From Clostridia bacterium (GTDB lineage: Bacteria > Bacillota > Clostridia > Christensenellales > Borkfalkiaceae), in assembly GCA_017399945.1 (NCBI GenBank), contig JAFQAQ010000024.1, positions 20,942-84,941 on the forward strand: DNA of 64,000 bases, written 5' to 3'. Below, one piece after another: positions 44,871 through 52,281 of the stretch (positions are counted from its first letter, which is position 1; every line of letters starts with the position of its first letter). Below the pieces are notes generated by a model. It was not told the DNA's origin, did no database searches, and saw nothing but the letters and a program-made list of their open reading frames with translations. The translations under genes and the position numbers were made by a program.

Positions 44871-44898
44871 TTTGTTATTCCCTCCTGTTTCTAAATTA

Positions 44899-44927
44899 AT
44901 TTTACATAACCAAACAAAATAAAACAA
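44899..44927 (-). promoter_or_regulatory. promoter of GT8 operon
   Basis: TTGTTT (44927-44922), 17 bp, TAAAAT (44904-44899) on the minus strand; about 30 bp before the ATG. Confidence 0.7.
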
Positions 44928-44979
44928 CAAATATCCCTCTAAAAATAAAGTCTTGCCAATTGAAGGTTTTTCCACCCAA

Positions 44980-44996
44980 CTCTAATAATATTAGAG
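44980..44996. promoter_or_regulatory. operator-like palindrome CTCTAATA-A-TATTAGAG
   Basis: Perfect 8-bp arms around one base, centred between the divergent GT8 and XRE promoters (about 45-53 bp from each -35). Candidate site for the XRE regulator. Confidence 0.55.
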
Positions 44997-45040
44997 ATGA
45001 TTTTAAAATTCTAATAAAAGTAGAAATTGCTAAAAAACAC

Positions 45041-45069
45041 TTGTTTTTGAATAAAAAAAGTGCTAAAAT
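45041..45069 (+). promoter_or_regulatory. promoter giving a leaderless XRE mRNA
   Basis: TTGTTT (45041-45046), 17 bp, TAAAAT (45064-45069). Six bases separate it from the ATG at 45076, so initiation is expected at or next to the start codon. Confidence 0.75.
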
Positions 45070-45075
45070 AAATAT

Positions 45076-45675
45076 ATGGACATCAAACAAACAATCGCCC
45101 AAAACCTAACAAGGCTCAGACAAGCAAAAGGATACACGCAAAACGAAATCGCAAAAGTATTTAATTATACGGATAAATCTGTTTCAAAATGGGAACATGG
45201 AGACGCAACACCTCCCATAGACGTTCTTAAAGACCTTGCCGATTTTTACAACGTTTCGCTCGACGATTTAGTTACAGAACATGGCGAATCGTTTGATAAG
45301 GTATATAAAGGGAAAAAAAACGTTACTAATAAAATTATAATTACCCTACTTGCGACTTCTATCGTTTGGCTTATCGCCACTTTGATTTACGTTTATCTAT
45401 CAACAGCAAACAGCGTTATTAGACCTTGGCTATTCTATATTTACGCAATTCCAGTAAGCAGCATCGTCTTGCTTGTTTTTAATGGCATTTGGGGCAAAAG
45501 AAAGTTCATTTTTATAATATGCTCTATACTAGTTTGGTCAATATTGCTTAGTGTATATTTAAGCTTATTAAAGTATAATTTATGGCTACTATTTATCATA
45601 GGTATTCCATTACAAATAGCATGTATTCTCTGGTCGTTTATGAAACCTACAAAAAAGAAAAAACTCTCTAATTAG
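45076..45675 (+). CDS. XRE-family regulator with membrane domain
   Basis: 199 residues. HTH_XRE at residues 5-60 (IAQNLTRLRQAKGYTQNEIA, KSVSKWEHGDATPPIDVLK, LADFYNVSLDDLV), followed by four membrane segments in the C-half (about 82-105, 110-130, 133-155, 160-182). Membrane-anchored DNA-binding protein; family members sense envelope or cell-wall stress, but the signal here is unknown. No Shine-Dalgarno; leaderless mRNA predicted. Convergent with trmB, both genes ending inside the same terminator. Confidence 0.85.
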   Translation: MDIKQTIAQNLTRLRQAKGYTQNEIAKVFNYTDKSVSKWEHGDATPPIDVLKDLADFYNVSLDDLVTEHGESFDKVYKGKKNVTNKIIITLLATSIVWLIATLIYVYLSTANSVIRPWLFYIYAIPVSSIVLLVFNGIWGKRKFIFIICSILVWSILLSVYLSLLKYNLWLLFIIGIPLQIACILWSFMKPTKKKKLSN

Positions 45676-45686
45676 AGAGTTTTTTT
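45658..45686. terminator. bidirectional terminator shared by XRE and trmB and encoding both C-termini
   Basis: Perfect palindrome ACTCTCTAATTAGAGAGT (45663-45680) flanked by A and T runs. Both stop codons lie in it. Confidence 0.88.
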
Positions 45687-46342
45687 GCTATAAATTTATA
45701 AATAGGTTTATTTTCGTTGTTAAATTTAATCTCATACTCCGTTTTAACGTAATCTTCGTTAGTGTGAGTTTCTTGCACGTCCTCTATCTTAACCAAGTAT
45801 CCGTGTTTAATCATTTGATCGTACGAATAATCAAAAAATCCCTTATCATCGGTTTTAAGATGAATTTCGCCATCATGTTTCAACATTTTATTATAATATT
45901 CCATCAACCTATCACAAGTTAGTCTTCTATTTTCATAGCGGTCACCGGGAAATGGTGGAGAAAAATTTAGATATAATTTTGACAAAGTATTATCAGCAAT
46001 ATATCTAGGCAAATAATCAGCACCACAATTAAAAAACCTTACGTTTTCAAGTTGATATCGTCTGCACCTTTCACACGCCATTACGATTATATTATCAAGT
46101 AACTCAACGGCAACATAATTGACCGATGGATTACGTTTTGCCGTTTCGCAAACAAACAAACCCTTACCACAACCTATTTCCATACATATAGGATTATCAT
46201 TACCAAAAATTAAAGCTAGATTATAATATCTTTTATCCTTTATAGCTTCAAGCGCGTTCTTTATATCAAAGTCGGCAGTAAGCAAAATATCACCAACTGC
46301 ATCCTTTCTTTCTTCAAGATGTTTTTTTCTTCTTATACGCAT
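45668..46342 (-). CDS. trmB: tRNA (guanine-N7)-methyltransferase
   Basis: Methylates G46 of tRNAs, 224 residues. SAM site MEIGCGKGLFVCE, substrate residues in LYLNFSPPFPGDRYENRRL (family FSDPWPK..H..RRL, here SPPFPGDRYE), and EIHLKTDDKGFFDYS. Some positions are diverged (FSPP in place of FSDPWPK). Ribosome site AGAGGAAATTAA before ATG. Converges with XRE; upstream is tRNA-Pro. Confidence 0.9.
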   Translation of the reverse strand: MRIRRKKHLEERKDAVGDILLTADFDIKNALEAIKDKRYYNLALIFGNDNPICMEIGCGKGLFVCETAKRNPSVNYVAVELLDNIIVMACERCRRYQLENVRFFNCGADYLPRYIADNTLSKLYLNFSPPFPGDRYENRRLTCDRLMEYYNKMLKHDGEIHLKTDDKGFFDYSYDQMIKHGYLVKIEDVQETHTNEDYVKTEYEIKFNNENKPIYKFIAKKLSN

Positions 46343-46417
46343 TTAATTTCCTCTTTATTTATTAAATATTATTTTATCATTATTTTAAAAAACTGTCTAT
46401 TATATGGCTAAAATTTG

Positions 46418-46446
46418 TTGCAAAAATTAAATTTATATGTTATTAT
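46418..46446 (+). promoter_or_regulatory. tRNA-Pro promoter
   Basis: TTGCAA (46418-46423), 17 bp, TATTAT (46441-46446); tRNA begins 13 bases later. Confidence 0.7.
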
Positions 46447-46458
46447 AAAACACGCAAA

Positions 46459-46534
46459 CGGGGTATGGCGCAGTTGGTAGCGCGCTTGTCTGGGGGGCAA
46501 GAGGCCGTGAGTTCAAGTCTCGCTACTCCGACCA
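46459..46534 (+). tRNA. tRNA-Pro (anticodon GGG)
   Basis: 76 nt with encoded CCA. Acceptor CGGGGTA pairs with TACTCCG (one G-U); anticodon stem CTTGT/GCAAG with loop CTGGGGG, anticodon GGG followed by G37 as usual for tRNA-Pro. The 3' end is repeated 139 bp downstream. Confidence 0.95.
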
Positions 46535-46540
46535 ACAAAA

Positions 46541-46568
46541 AAAGATGGTTTTTATACCATCTTTTTTT
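46541..46568 (+). terminator. tRNA-Pro terminator
   Basis: AAAGATGGT/ACCATCTTT stem, TTTTAT loop, U-run. The next tRNA-end copy has a similar stem with GC in place of AT (GGATGGT/ACCATCC). Confidence 0.85.
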
Positions 46569-46634
46569 GTTTTGTTGAAGCTAGTGATTTGGCTTGAAGA
46601 ATCAGAGTTCACATACGAACGAAGTGAGTATTAC

Positions 46635-46648
46635 GGAGCGTTAGCGTA
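46635..46648 (+). repeat. loop motif of the tRNA-end duplication module (Pro locus)
   Basis: Fourteen-base GGAGCGTTAGCGTA flanked by TTAC and GTAA. The Ser locus at 62596-62609 has GTAGCGTTAGCGTA flanked by CTCG and CGAG. Only one loop base differs while all four stem pairs differ compatibly. Confidence 0.75.
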
Positions 46649-46657
46649 GTAACGTGC

Positions 46658-46681
46658 CTCGCTACTCCGACCAACAAAAAA
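46658..46681 (+). repeat. second copy of tRNA-Pro 3' end
   Basis: A 24-base segment identical to 46519-46542, including the CCA and the A-run start of the terminator, 139 bp downstream. It cannot be a tRNA by itself. Confidence 0.93.
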
Positions 46682-46707
46682 GGATGGTAATTACCATCCT
46701 TTTTTTG
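46675..46707. terminator. terminator after the tRNA-Pro copy, also for ftsZ
   Basis: Stem AGGATGGT/ACCATCCT with AATT loop and T-runs on both sides; on the minus strand it ends the ftsZ transcript. Confidence 0.8.
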
Positions 46708-46736
46708 TTCACAAAGATTTTCTCTGTGTTTTTTAG

Positions 46737-47909
46737 TTATTTTTTAAATAATCTTCTCATAAACGCAGGAAGTTCTCTACCCTTATTGTTATCTTCCACG
46801 GATTTATCTTCACTCACAACAACTTCTTCTTGTGCAGTTTGTTCTTGAACTTGTTGTTCAACTTCTTCGTTTACTTGTTCTTGAACGTCTTGCAATGGTT
46901 GTTCTTGCGGTTCATTGAATTGGAACACTGGTTTAACTTCAACCTTTTCGCTTTCGGTCTTGCTTGTAAAGCCCGTTGCAATAACGGTAATCTTCACTTC
47001 ATCCGAAATATTTTCGTCTATGGTTGCGCCAAATATAATGTTTGCAGAAGCATCTATAATGCCTTGAACCAAAACAGCCGCTTCGTTTACTTCGGTAAGC
47101 ATCAAATCCTTACCACCGGTAACGTTAAGAATAACCGATTTAGCGCCTTCAATAGTAGTTTCTAATAAAGGACTAGATACTGCTTGTCTAACAGATTCTA
47201 TAACTCTATTTTCGCCCTTAGCACGACCAATACCCATATGCGCCAATCCTTGATTACGCATTACTGTGTTAACGTCCGCAAAATCAAGATTAATTAATGA
47301 TGGAGTTGCAATAAGGTCAACGATTCCTACGATACCTTGTTTTAGCATATCGTCGGCAACCTTAAATGCGTCGAGCATACATGTTTGTGGCGGAAGGAAT
47401 TGAAGTAATTTGTCGTTAGGTATGATAACCAAAGTATCAACGTATTTTTTTAGGTTAGCAATGCCTTTTACTGCATTTTCGTTACGAACTCTACCCTCAA
47501 ATGCAAAAGGTTTAGTAACTACCGCAACCGTTAAAATGCCTAATTCCCTTGCTATTCTTGCAATAACGGATGCTGCACCCGTGCCGGTGCCACCACCCAT
47601 CCCCGCAGCGATAAACAATAGGTCCGTTCCACGAAGTTCTTGTGAGATTGCTTCCTTTGATTCTTCAGCAGCTGCCTCACCTACGTTCGGATCACTTCCT
47701 GCACCCAAACCTTTTGTAAGTTCTGCCCCAATTTGAATATGCTTATTAGCTTTGGTGAGCAACAAAGCTTGACTATCGGTATTAACTGAAATAAATTCTG
47801 CGCTAGCTATTCCAGAATTTATCATACTATTAACGGCGTTACATCCACCACCTCCAACACCCATAACCTTTATTACTGCAGGGTTTTGGTAATTTTCTTG
47901 TCCAAACAT
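46737..47909 (-). CDS. ftsZ: cell division protein FtsZ
   Basis: Tubulin-like GTPase forming the Z-ring. 390 residues: GTP site GGGGCNAVNSMI, signature GGGTGTGAASVIARIA, T7 loop NLDFADVNTVM. A variable, Glu/Gln-rich linker (about 315-370) precedes the C-terminal core peptide RELPAFMRRLF that binds FtsA/SepF. Last gene of the mra cluster. AGGAGG-like site eight bases before the ATG. Confidence 0.98.
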   Translation of the reverse strand: MFGQENYQNPAVIKVMGVGGGGCNAVNSMINSGIASAEFISVNTDSQALLLTKANKHIQIGAELTKGLGAGSDPNVGEAAAEESKEAISQELRGTDLLFIAAGMGGGTGTGAASVIARIARELGILTVAVVTKPFAFEGRVRNENAVKGIANLKKYVDTLVIIPNDKLLQFLPPQTCMLDAFKVADDMLKQGIVGIVDLIATPSLINLDFADVNTVMRNQGLAHMGIGRAKGENRVIESVRQAVSSPLLETTIEGAKSVILNVTGGKDLMLTEVNEAAVLVQGIIDASANIIFGATIDENISDEVKITVIATGFTSKTESEKVEVKPVFQFNEPQEQPLQDVQEQVNEEVEQQVQEQTAQEEVVVSEDKSVEDNNKGRELPAFMRRLFKK

Positions 47910-47937
47910 TTTTTATTCCTCCAAATAAGTAATTACT

Positions 47938-49044
47938 TTATTGCCTTAAAGCAATATCTAATAAAGAAAGAGTTGCCGAATCCAACGGATTGTCCATCAA
48001 CGGAACTCTTGGTGATATGTTTTCAACAGCAACGCCTAATCTTGACGCCACCAGTTCTTTGGCTCCTCTTATAAAACAAATACCACCACCTGTAATTTTT
48101 AAAGGAACGTATTCTGGAAGAACGAAAGGCAAGTCGTCAAGACACGCCGAAACGTTTTCACAAAACTCTTCCATACAAGCTTTTATTATTTGTTTTACTT
48201 GCTCGGCATTAAAGTATTTGCCGTTTTGCCCTTCTATAATTTCCAAAGGACTATTTTGAGATATACTACTTAAATTTACCTTTTTCTTAATAGTTTCAGC
48301 AACGTCGAAATCAACGTCTAGTTGCTCTGTAATAGCGGCAGTTATATAACCACCACCGAAATCAAAATTCTTTTCGTAAATAAGACCATCGCCTTGAACA
48401 ACCGAAAAAGTGGTAGAAATAAAGCCAACGTCAATCAATACTGAAAGTCTATCTCTTGCCTCTTCGTCGAATAAATACATTACTTCGGCAAGCGATATAG
48501 AAACAAATTCCACCTTAAACCCACAAAAATCTAGACCAGGTTTAACCGCGTTCACAAAACTGTTATCGCAAAGCACGAAGGACAATTTTCCTTTTAGCAA
48601 TTCACTTTGCGCACCAACGGGATAAGCAAGTCTTCTATAATCGTTAAGTTCGTAAATAATTGCCGATCTATTTATAAGAGTTTTATGGGCAGTACTCGTT
48701 ACAAAAGCCGAATCATAAAGCCTGTCCACATCCTCGTCGGTAATTCTTTTCTTTTTCTCAAAAGAAATTTGGCTTTGCTTTACGACTAATTGGGTAAAGT
48801 TACTTGGCACGCCTACGTACACGGTGTTATCTTCAATTTTTCCTGCCTGTTTGAAAAACTCCCCTACCTTTAAAACAGTTTTTTTAACTTGGTCAACGTC
48901 AAGAAAACTATTGCCCGTGTATCCGTCGTAATCAAAAACGGCCTTATCTTTAATTATAAAAGTGTCGTTCACTCCCCTTTGTCCAACGACAGCGCGAATT
49001 TGGGAAGAACCAAAATCAATAATAGCTACTTGTTTATTACGCAT
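47938..49044 (-). CDS. FtsA-like actin-fold protein without membrane helix
   Basis: 368 residues; ATP-phosphate motif IIDFGSSQIRAVVG, second Asp/Gly motif LIDVGFISTTFSVV, adenosine motif LKITGGGICFIRGA. Position between ftsQ and ftsZ matches ftsA. It ends at residue 368 with TLSLLDIALRQ, without the linker and C-terminal amphipathic helix (about 50-70 residues) that normally bind membrane. True start is the ATG at 49044 because the GTG three codons upstream overlaps the ftsQ stop; GAAGG precedes. The role is inferred from gene order. Confidence 0.82.
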   Translation of the reverse strand: MRNKQVAIIDFGSSQIRAVVGQRGVNDTFIIKDKAVFDYDGYTGNSFLDVDQVKKTVLKVGEFFKQAGKIEDNTVYVGVPSNFTQLVVKQSQISFEKKKRITDEDVDRLYDSAFVTSTAHKTLINRSAIIYELNDYRRLAYPVGAQSELLKGKLSFVLCDNSFVNAVKPGLDFCGFKVEFVSISLAEVMYLFDEEARDRLSVLIDVGFISTTFSVVQGDGLIYEKNFDFGGGYITAAITEQLDVDFDVAETIKKKVNLSSISQNSPLEIIEGQNGKYFNAEQVKQIIKACMEEFCENVSACLDDLPFVLPEYVPLKITGGGICFIRGAKELVASRLGVAVENISPRVPLMDNPLDSATLSLLDIALRQ

Positions 49045-49045
49045 T

Positions 49046-49816
49046 TTAGTCACCTTCGTTCGTATTTGACCAAATACTTACTATTTGGTCGTTCTTTTGA
49101 TCTAAATACACCTTAATGTGATTATAAGATTTAATATAATCACCTGCGTTATCATAACTTTCAAATCCTTTAACGATTTTTTCAACGCCCCTATTTAAAA
49201 CGTCTTCGATAGTTATAGTAACACCAGTATCAGTATAAAAAACAGCATCGTTAAAATCTAAGTTTTTATATACCGTAATTTTATTAATACAATCAGTTAA
49301 CCTTACCGAAAGCGCCATATCTAAAACACAAGCAAGCAACTCGTTTTGAGAAGTTTTTAAATAATCCCCGACAGCGACGGAAAGCACGTCAACACCAGAA
49401 AAATCTAGTGCAATAATTTCACCATCTTTAACAGCCCAATCCGAAACGGGAGTAGATGACACAACGAAGCCTTCTTTATCTAAGCCATACACGTTGTCTT
49501 GATAAGTATATTGGTAAACAACCCTACGCTCTTCGACCTTTAACGTAATAACGTTAGGATATTTCTTGGATGAAGACACAACCTTGTATTTAGGGAAAGC
49601 TTTTACTATACTTTCAACTTCTTCCAAATCGACAAACATAAGATTTTTACCTATATATTTATCTAGTTTGTCCTGAACTTCGGAAACGTTAGTATTCTGA
49701 TCAACTGAATAGGTAACGTCCACCTTTTTTACTGAAAAAATGAGAATAAAAGAAAATACTGCTGCCAATACAAATACTGCCGCAATCATAATAACCAATA
49801 ATCTTTTAGTTCTCAT
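49046..49816 (-). CDS. ftsQ: cell division protein FtsQ/DivIB
   Basis: 256 residues. Short cytoplasmic start MRTKRLLVI, one membrane segment (about 6-27), then POTRA domain (VKKVDVTYSVDQ, LDKYIGKNLMFVDLEEV, YPNVITLKVEERRVV). FtsQ/DivIB regulates septal synthase FtsW-PBP. Gap of one base before ftsA. Confidence 0.88.
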   Translation of the reverse strand: MRTKRLLVIMIAAVFVLAAVFSFILIFSVKKVDVTYSVDQNTNVSEVQDKLDKYIGKNLMFVDLEEVESIVKAFPKYKVVSSSKKYPNVITLKVEERRVVYQYTYQDNVYGLDKEGFVVSSTPVSDWAVKDGEIIALDFSGVDVLSVAVGDYLKTSQNELLACVLDMALSVRLTDCINKITVYKNLDFNDAVFYTDTGVTITIEDVLNRGVEKIVKGFESYDNAGDYIKSYNHIKVYLDQKNDQIVSIWSNTNEGD

Positions 49817-49831
49817 ATGTACTCCAAAAAG

Positions 49832-51088
49832 TTATAAATCAATCGTTTTTATACTAGCACCAAGCATGGCAAGTTTCTTATCATAATCTAGATACCCACG
49901 CTCAACGTGTTCAACACCACACATCAAGGTTTGCCCGCGAGCACAAAGCCCAGCAATGGTAAGCGCCGCACCGCCCCTTAAATCGTTTGCGAAAACTTTT
50001 GCCCCTTGCAGTCTTTTTACACCTTGTATAAAAGCAACGTTCTTAAAAACGTGCACGTCTGCCCCCATTTGTTTTAGTCCGTTTAGGTGAGAAAACCTAT
50101 TCTCATACATAGATTCAATAACTATTGAACGACCATTACATATTGAAAGATAGACGGTAGCTTGTGCCTGCAAGTCGGTTGGAAATTGTGGAAAGGGTCC
50201 CGTTTGCACGTCGAAACCTTCCCCTATATTATTACTAGTTATAGTTATTATATCATTAATATAGGCAACACTGCAAGTATTATTTGAAATTTTATCTAAT
50301 AAAAGGTCACTATTTTTTAAATTTACGTTGGTAATATTTACCTTACCACCGCAACAATAAGTTGCAAAGATAAAAGTTCCAATTTCCATTCTATCGGATA
50401 TTGGACGATATTTAGTCCCGTGAAGTTGCTTTACCCCGTAAACAGTTATCTCGCTTTGTCCGGCACCAACGATTTTTGCTCCCATACTATTAAGAAAATT
50501 ACAAAAATCAACGACTTCGGGCTCCCTTGCACAGTTTTTTATTACCAACGTTCCTTCATTGATTACCGAAAACAAAAGAAGGTTTATCGTTGCACCGACA
50601 GATGGAAAACTAAAAACAACCTCTCTATCACCAACAGTTTTTTGTTTTGAACAACTTATGTTTTTTTCATTATAGTCAAACTTTACCCCCAACTCACTTA
50701 GTGCCTTAATATGTATATCTATTGGTCTTGCACCTATATTACAACCTCCCGGAAAACAAAGTTTTGCCCTACCAAATCTACCCAGCAGAGAACCTAAAAA
50801 ATATATCGACGTCCTAATTTTTTTACATAACTTTTCATCAACGCAAAAACTATTTACTTGGCTAGCGTTTATAATAAGATCGTTATCATCAAATTCAACG
50901 CTTGCACCAAGTGAAGATAGTATTTTACACATATTTATAACGTCTGAAATTTTAGGACAATTCTTTATTACGACAGTATCGTCGGTAAGGATTGCACCAG
51001 CCAACATAGATAAAACAGAGTTTTTTGAGCTTTGCGCACTAATCGTTCCTTCTAGTTTTTTGCCACCGTTTATCTTATATGCTCGCAT
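49832..51088 (-). CDS. murA: UDP-N-acetylglucosamine 1-carboxyvinyltransferase
   Basis: First committed step of peptidoglycan synthesis. 418 residues, catalytic Cys in CFPGGCNIGARPIDIH (PGGCxIGxRP). N-terminal GGKKLEGTISAQSSKNSV; C-terminal DLRGGAALTIAGL. Catalytic cysteine is present, so fosfomycin-sensitive type. Occupies the place where murG or murB often lies in the cluster. Confidence 0.95.
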   Translation of the reverse strand: MRAYKINGGKKLEGTISAQSSKNSVLSMLAGAILTDDTVVIKNCPKISDVINMCKILSSLGASVEFDDNDLIINASQVNSFCVDEKLCKKIRTSIYFLGSLLGRFGRAKLCFPGGCNIGARPIDIHIKALSELGVKFDYNEKNISCSKQKTVGDREVVFSFPSVGATINLLLFSVINEGTLVIKNCAREPEVVDFCNFLNSMGAKIVGAGQSEITVYGVKQLHGTKYRPISDRMEIGTFIFATYCCGGKVNITNVNLKNSDLLLDKISNNTCSVAYINDIITITSNNIGEGFDVQTGPFPQFPTDLQAQATVYLSICNGRSIVIESMYENRFSHLNGLKQMGADVHVFKNVAFIQGVKRLQGAKVFANDLRGGAALTIAGLCARGQTLMCGVEHVERGYLDYDKKLAMLGASIKTIDL

Positions 51089-51132
51089 AACCGTCTCCTA
51101 AGAATTTATATATCATTCTATGGACTTAACGA

Positions 51133-52281
51133 TTAAAAGGTTAAAACGTTATTTTTAGAAATATTATAAAGAACACCCATTTCAGCTAAAAATATTATGA
51201 TCGACGTATTCCCACTAGATACCAACGGGAGAGGTAACCCCGTAGGTGGAATACTACCCGTTACGACTAATGCGTTTACTATAACTTGAATTCCAAATAT
51301 CATAGTTATTCCAATGGCCATAGCCATTCCAAACGCATCTTTTGAATTAACCGCAATTTTTATTCCTCTATAAACTATAAAACCAAGTAACAAGAAAAAG
51401 AATAGCAAGCCAACAAAACCTATTTCCTCACCAATAACCGAAAGAATAAAATCCGATTCAGAAAACGGCAAAAAGGCATACTTTTGACGCGAATTAAAAA
51501 GCCCAACGCCAAACCAACCACCTGATCCAAGTGCGTATAATGATTGAAGCAATTGATACCCCTCACCTTTTGGGTTTGACCAAGGATTTAAAAAGGCAAG
51601 TAACCTACTAAATCTATACGGTTCAATCAAAATTAGAACAACCCCACCAACCAATGCCGGTATTATCAAAAACAAAAGATGCTTAATTTTAATACCACAA
51701 GCAAACAAGATGGTCAGCATAAGCGCACCTACACAAACGGTGATAGACATATTAGGCTCGGCTATTATTAATAAACAAGTCATAATTCCGTACAACAAAA
51801 TAGAAAAAGAACCTTTAAGACTCATAGTTCTTTTGGGATTATTTGAAAAATACGACGCACTAAATAGAATAAGCGAAAATTTTGCAATTTCGGATGGCTG
51901 AAAAGTAAAAAAACCTAAATTTATCCATCTTTTAGCTCCGTAGTTTTCCACCCCAATACCGGGAACAAACACCAATAATAAGCATACAAAAGAAATAATA
52001 GAAAACATTACGTTTAGTTTTTTAAGTTTTTTATAGTTAAATACCAAAGCGGTAAACAACATTGCAACAACACCTAAAACTATTCCAATTATCTGTTTTT
52101 TCACAAAATAAAAACTATCTTTATAAGTAGCACGTGCAGAGTAATTGCTTGCAGAATATATAAAAACGCAACCTATTATCGCCAATAAAACAACGGCGAT
52201 TACTAGTAAATAATCGCCGTGATTTTTTTCTTTTTTATTTTCCTTTAATACTAATTTATTAACCGTTAACGAGTTCAGCAA
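51133..52281 (-). CDS. ftsW: septal peptidoglycan polymerase FtsW
   Basis: SEDS-family glycosyltransferase, about ten membrane segments (first about residues 28-48). The signature SEIAKFSLILF and PFVSDSGS-like region is seen (LPLVSSGNTS; FLPFSESDFIL). The frame overlaps the murD 3' end. Start chosen as TTG at 52281, because AAAGGGG lies 8 bases before it; the frame is open further up but that is the murD reading. Length 382 is normal. Partner of the PBP in this cluster. Confidence 0.85.
   Translation of the reverse strand: MLNSLTVNKLVLKENKKEKNHGDYLLVIAVVLLAIIGCVFIYSASNYSARATYKDSFYFVKKQIIGIVLGVVAMLFTALVFNYKKLKKLNVMFSIISFVCLLLVFVPGIGVENYGAKRWINLGFFTFQPSEIAKFSLILFSASYFSNNPKRTMSLKGSFSILLYGIMTCLLIIAEPNMSITVCVGALMLTILFACGIKIKHLLFLIIPALVGGVVLILIEPYRFSRLLAFLNPWSNPKGEGYQLLQSLYALGSGGWFGVGLFNSRQKYAFLPFSESDFILSVIGEEIGFVGLLFFFLLLGFIVYRGIKIAVNSKDAFGMAMAIGITMIFGIQVIVNALVVTGSIPPTGLPLPLVSSGNTSIIIFLAEMGVLYNISKNNVLTF

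Noticed and set aside
44871..44975. N-terminal extension of the GT8 protein
   Set aside because: It spans the promoter and the AGGAGG ribosome site of the true start at 44870.
46654..46848. 64-residue plus-strand ORF after tRNA-Pro
   Set aside because: It runs through the duplicated tRNA end, the terminator and antisense of ftsZ; no ribosome site.
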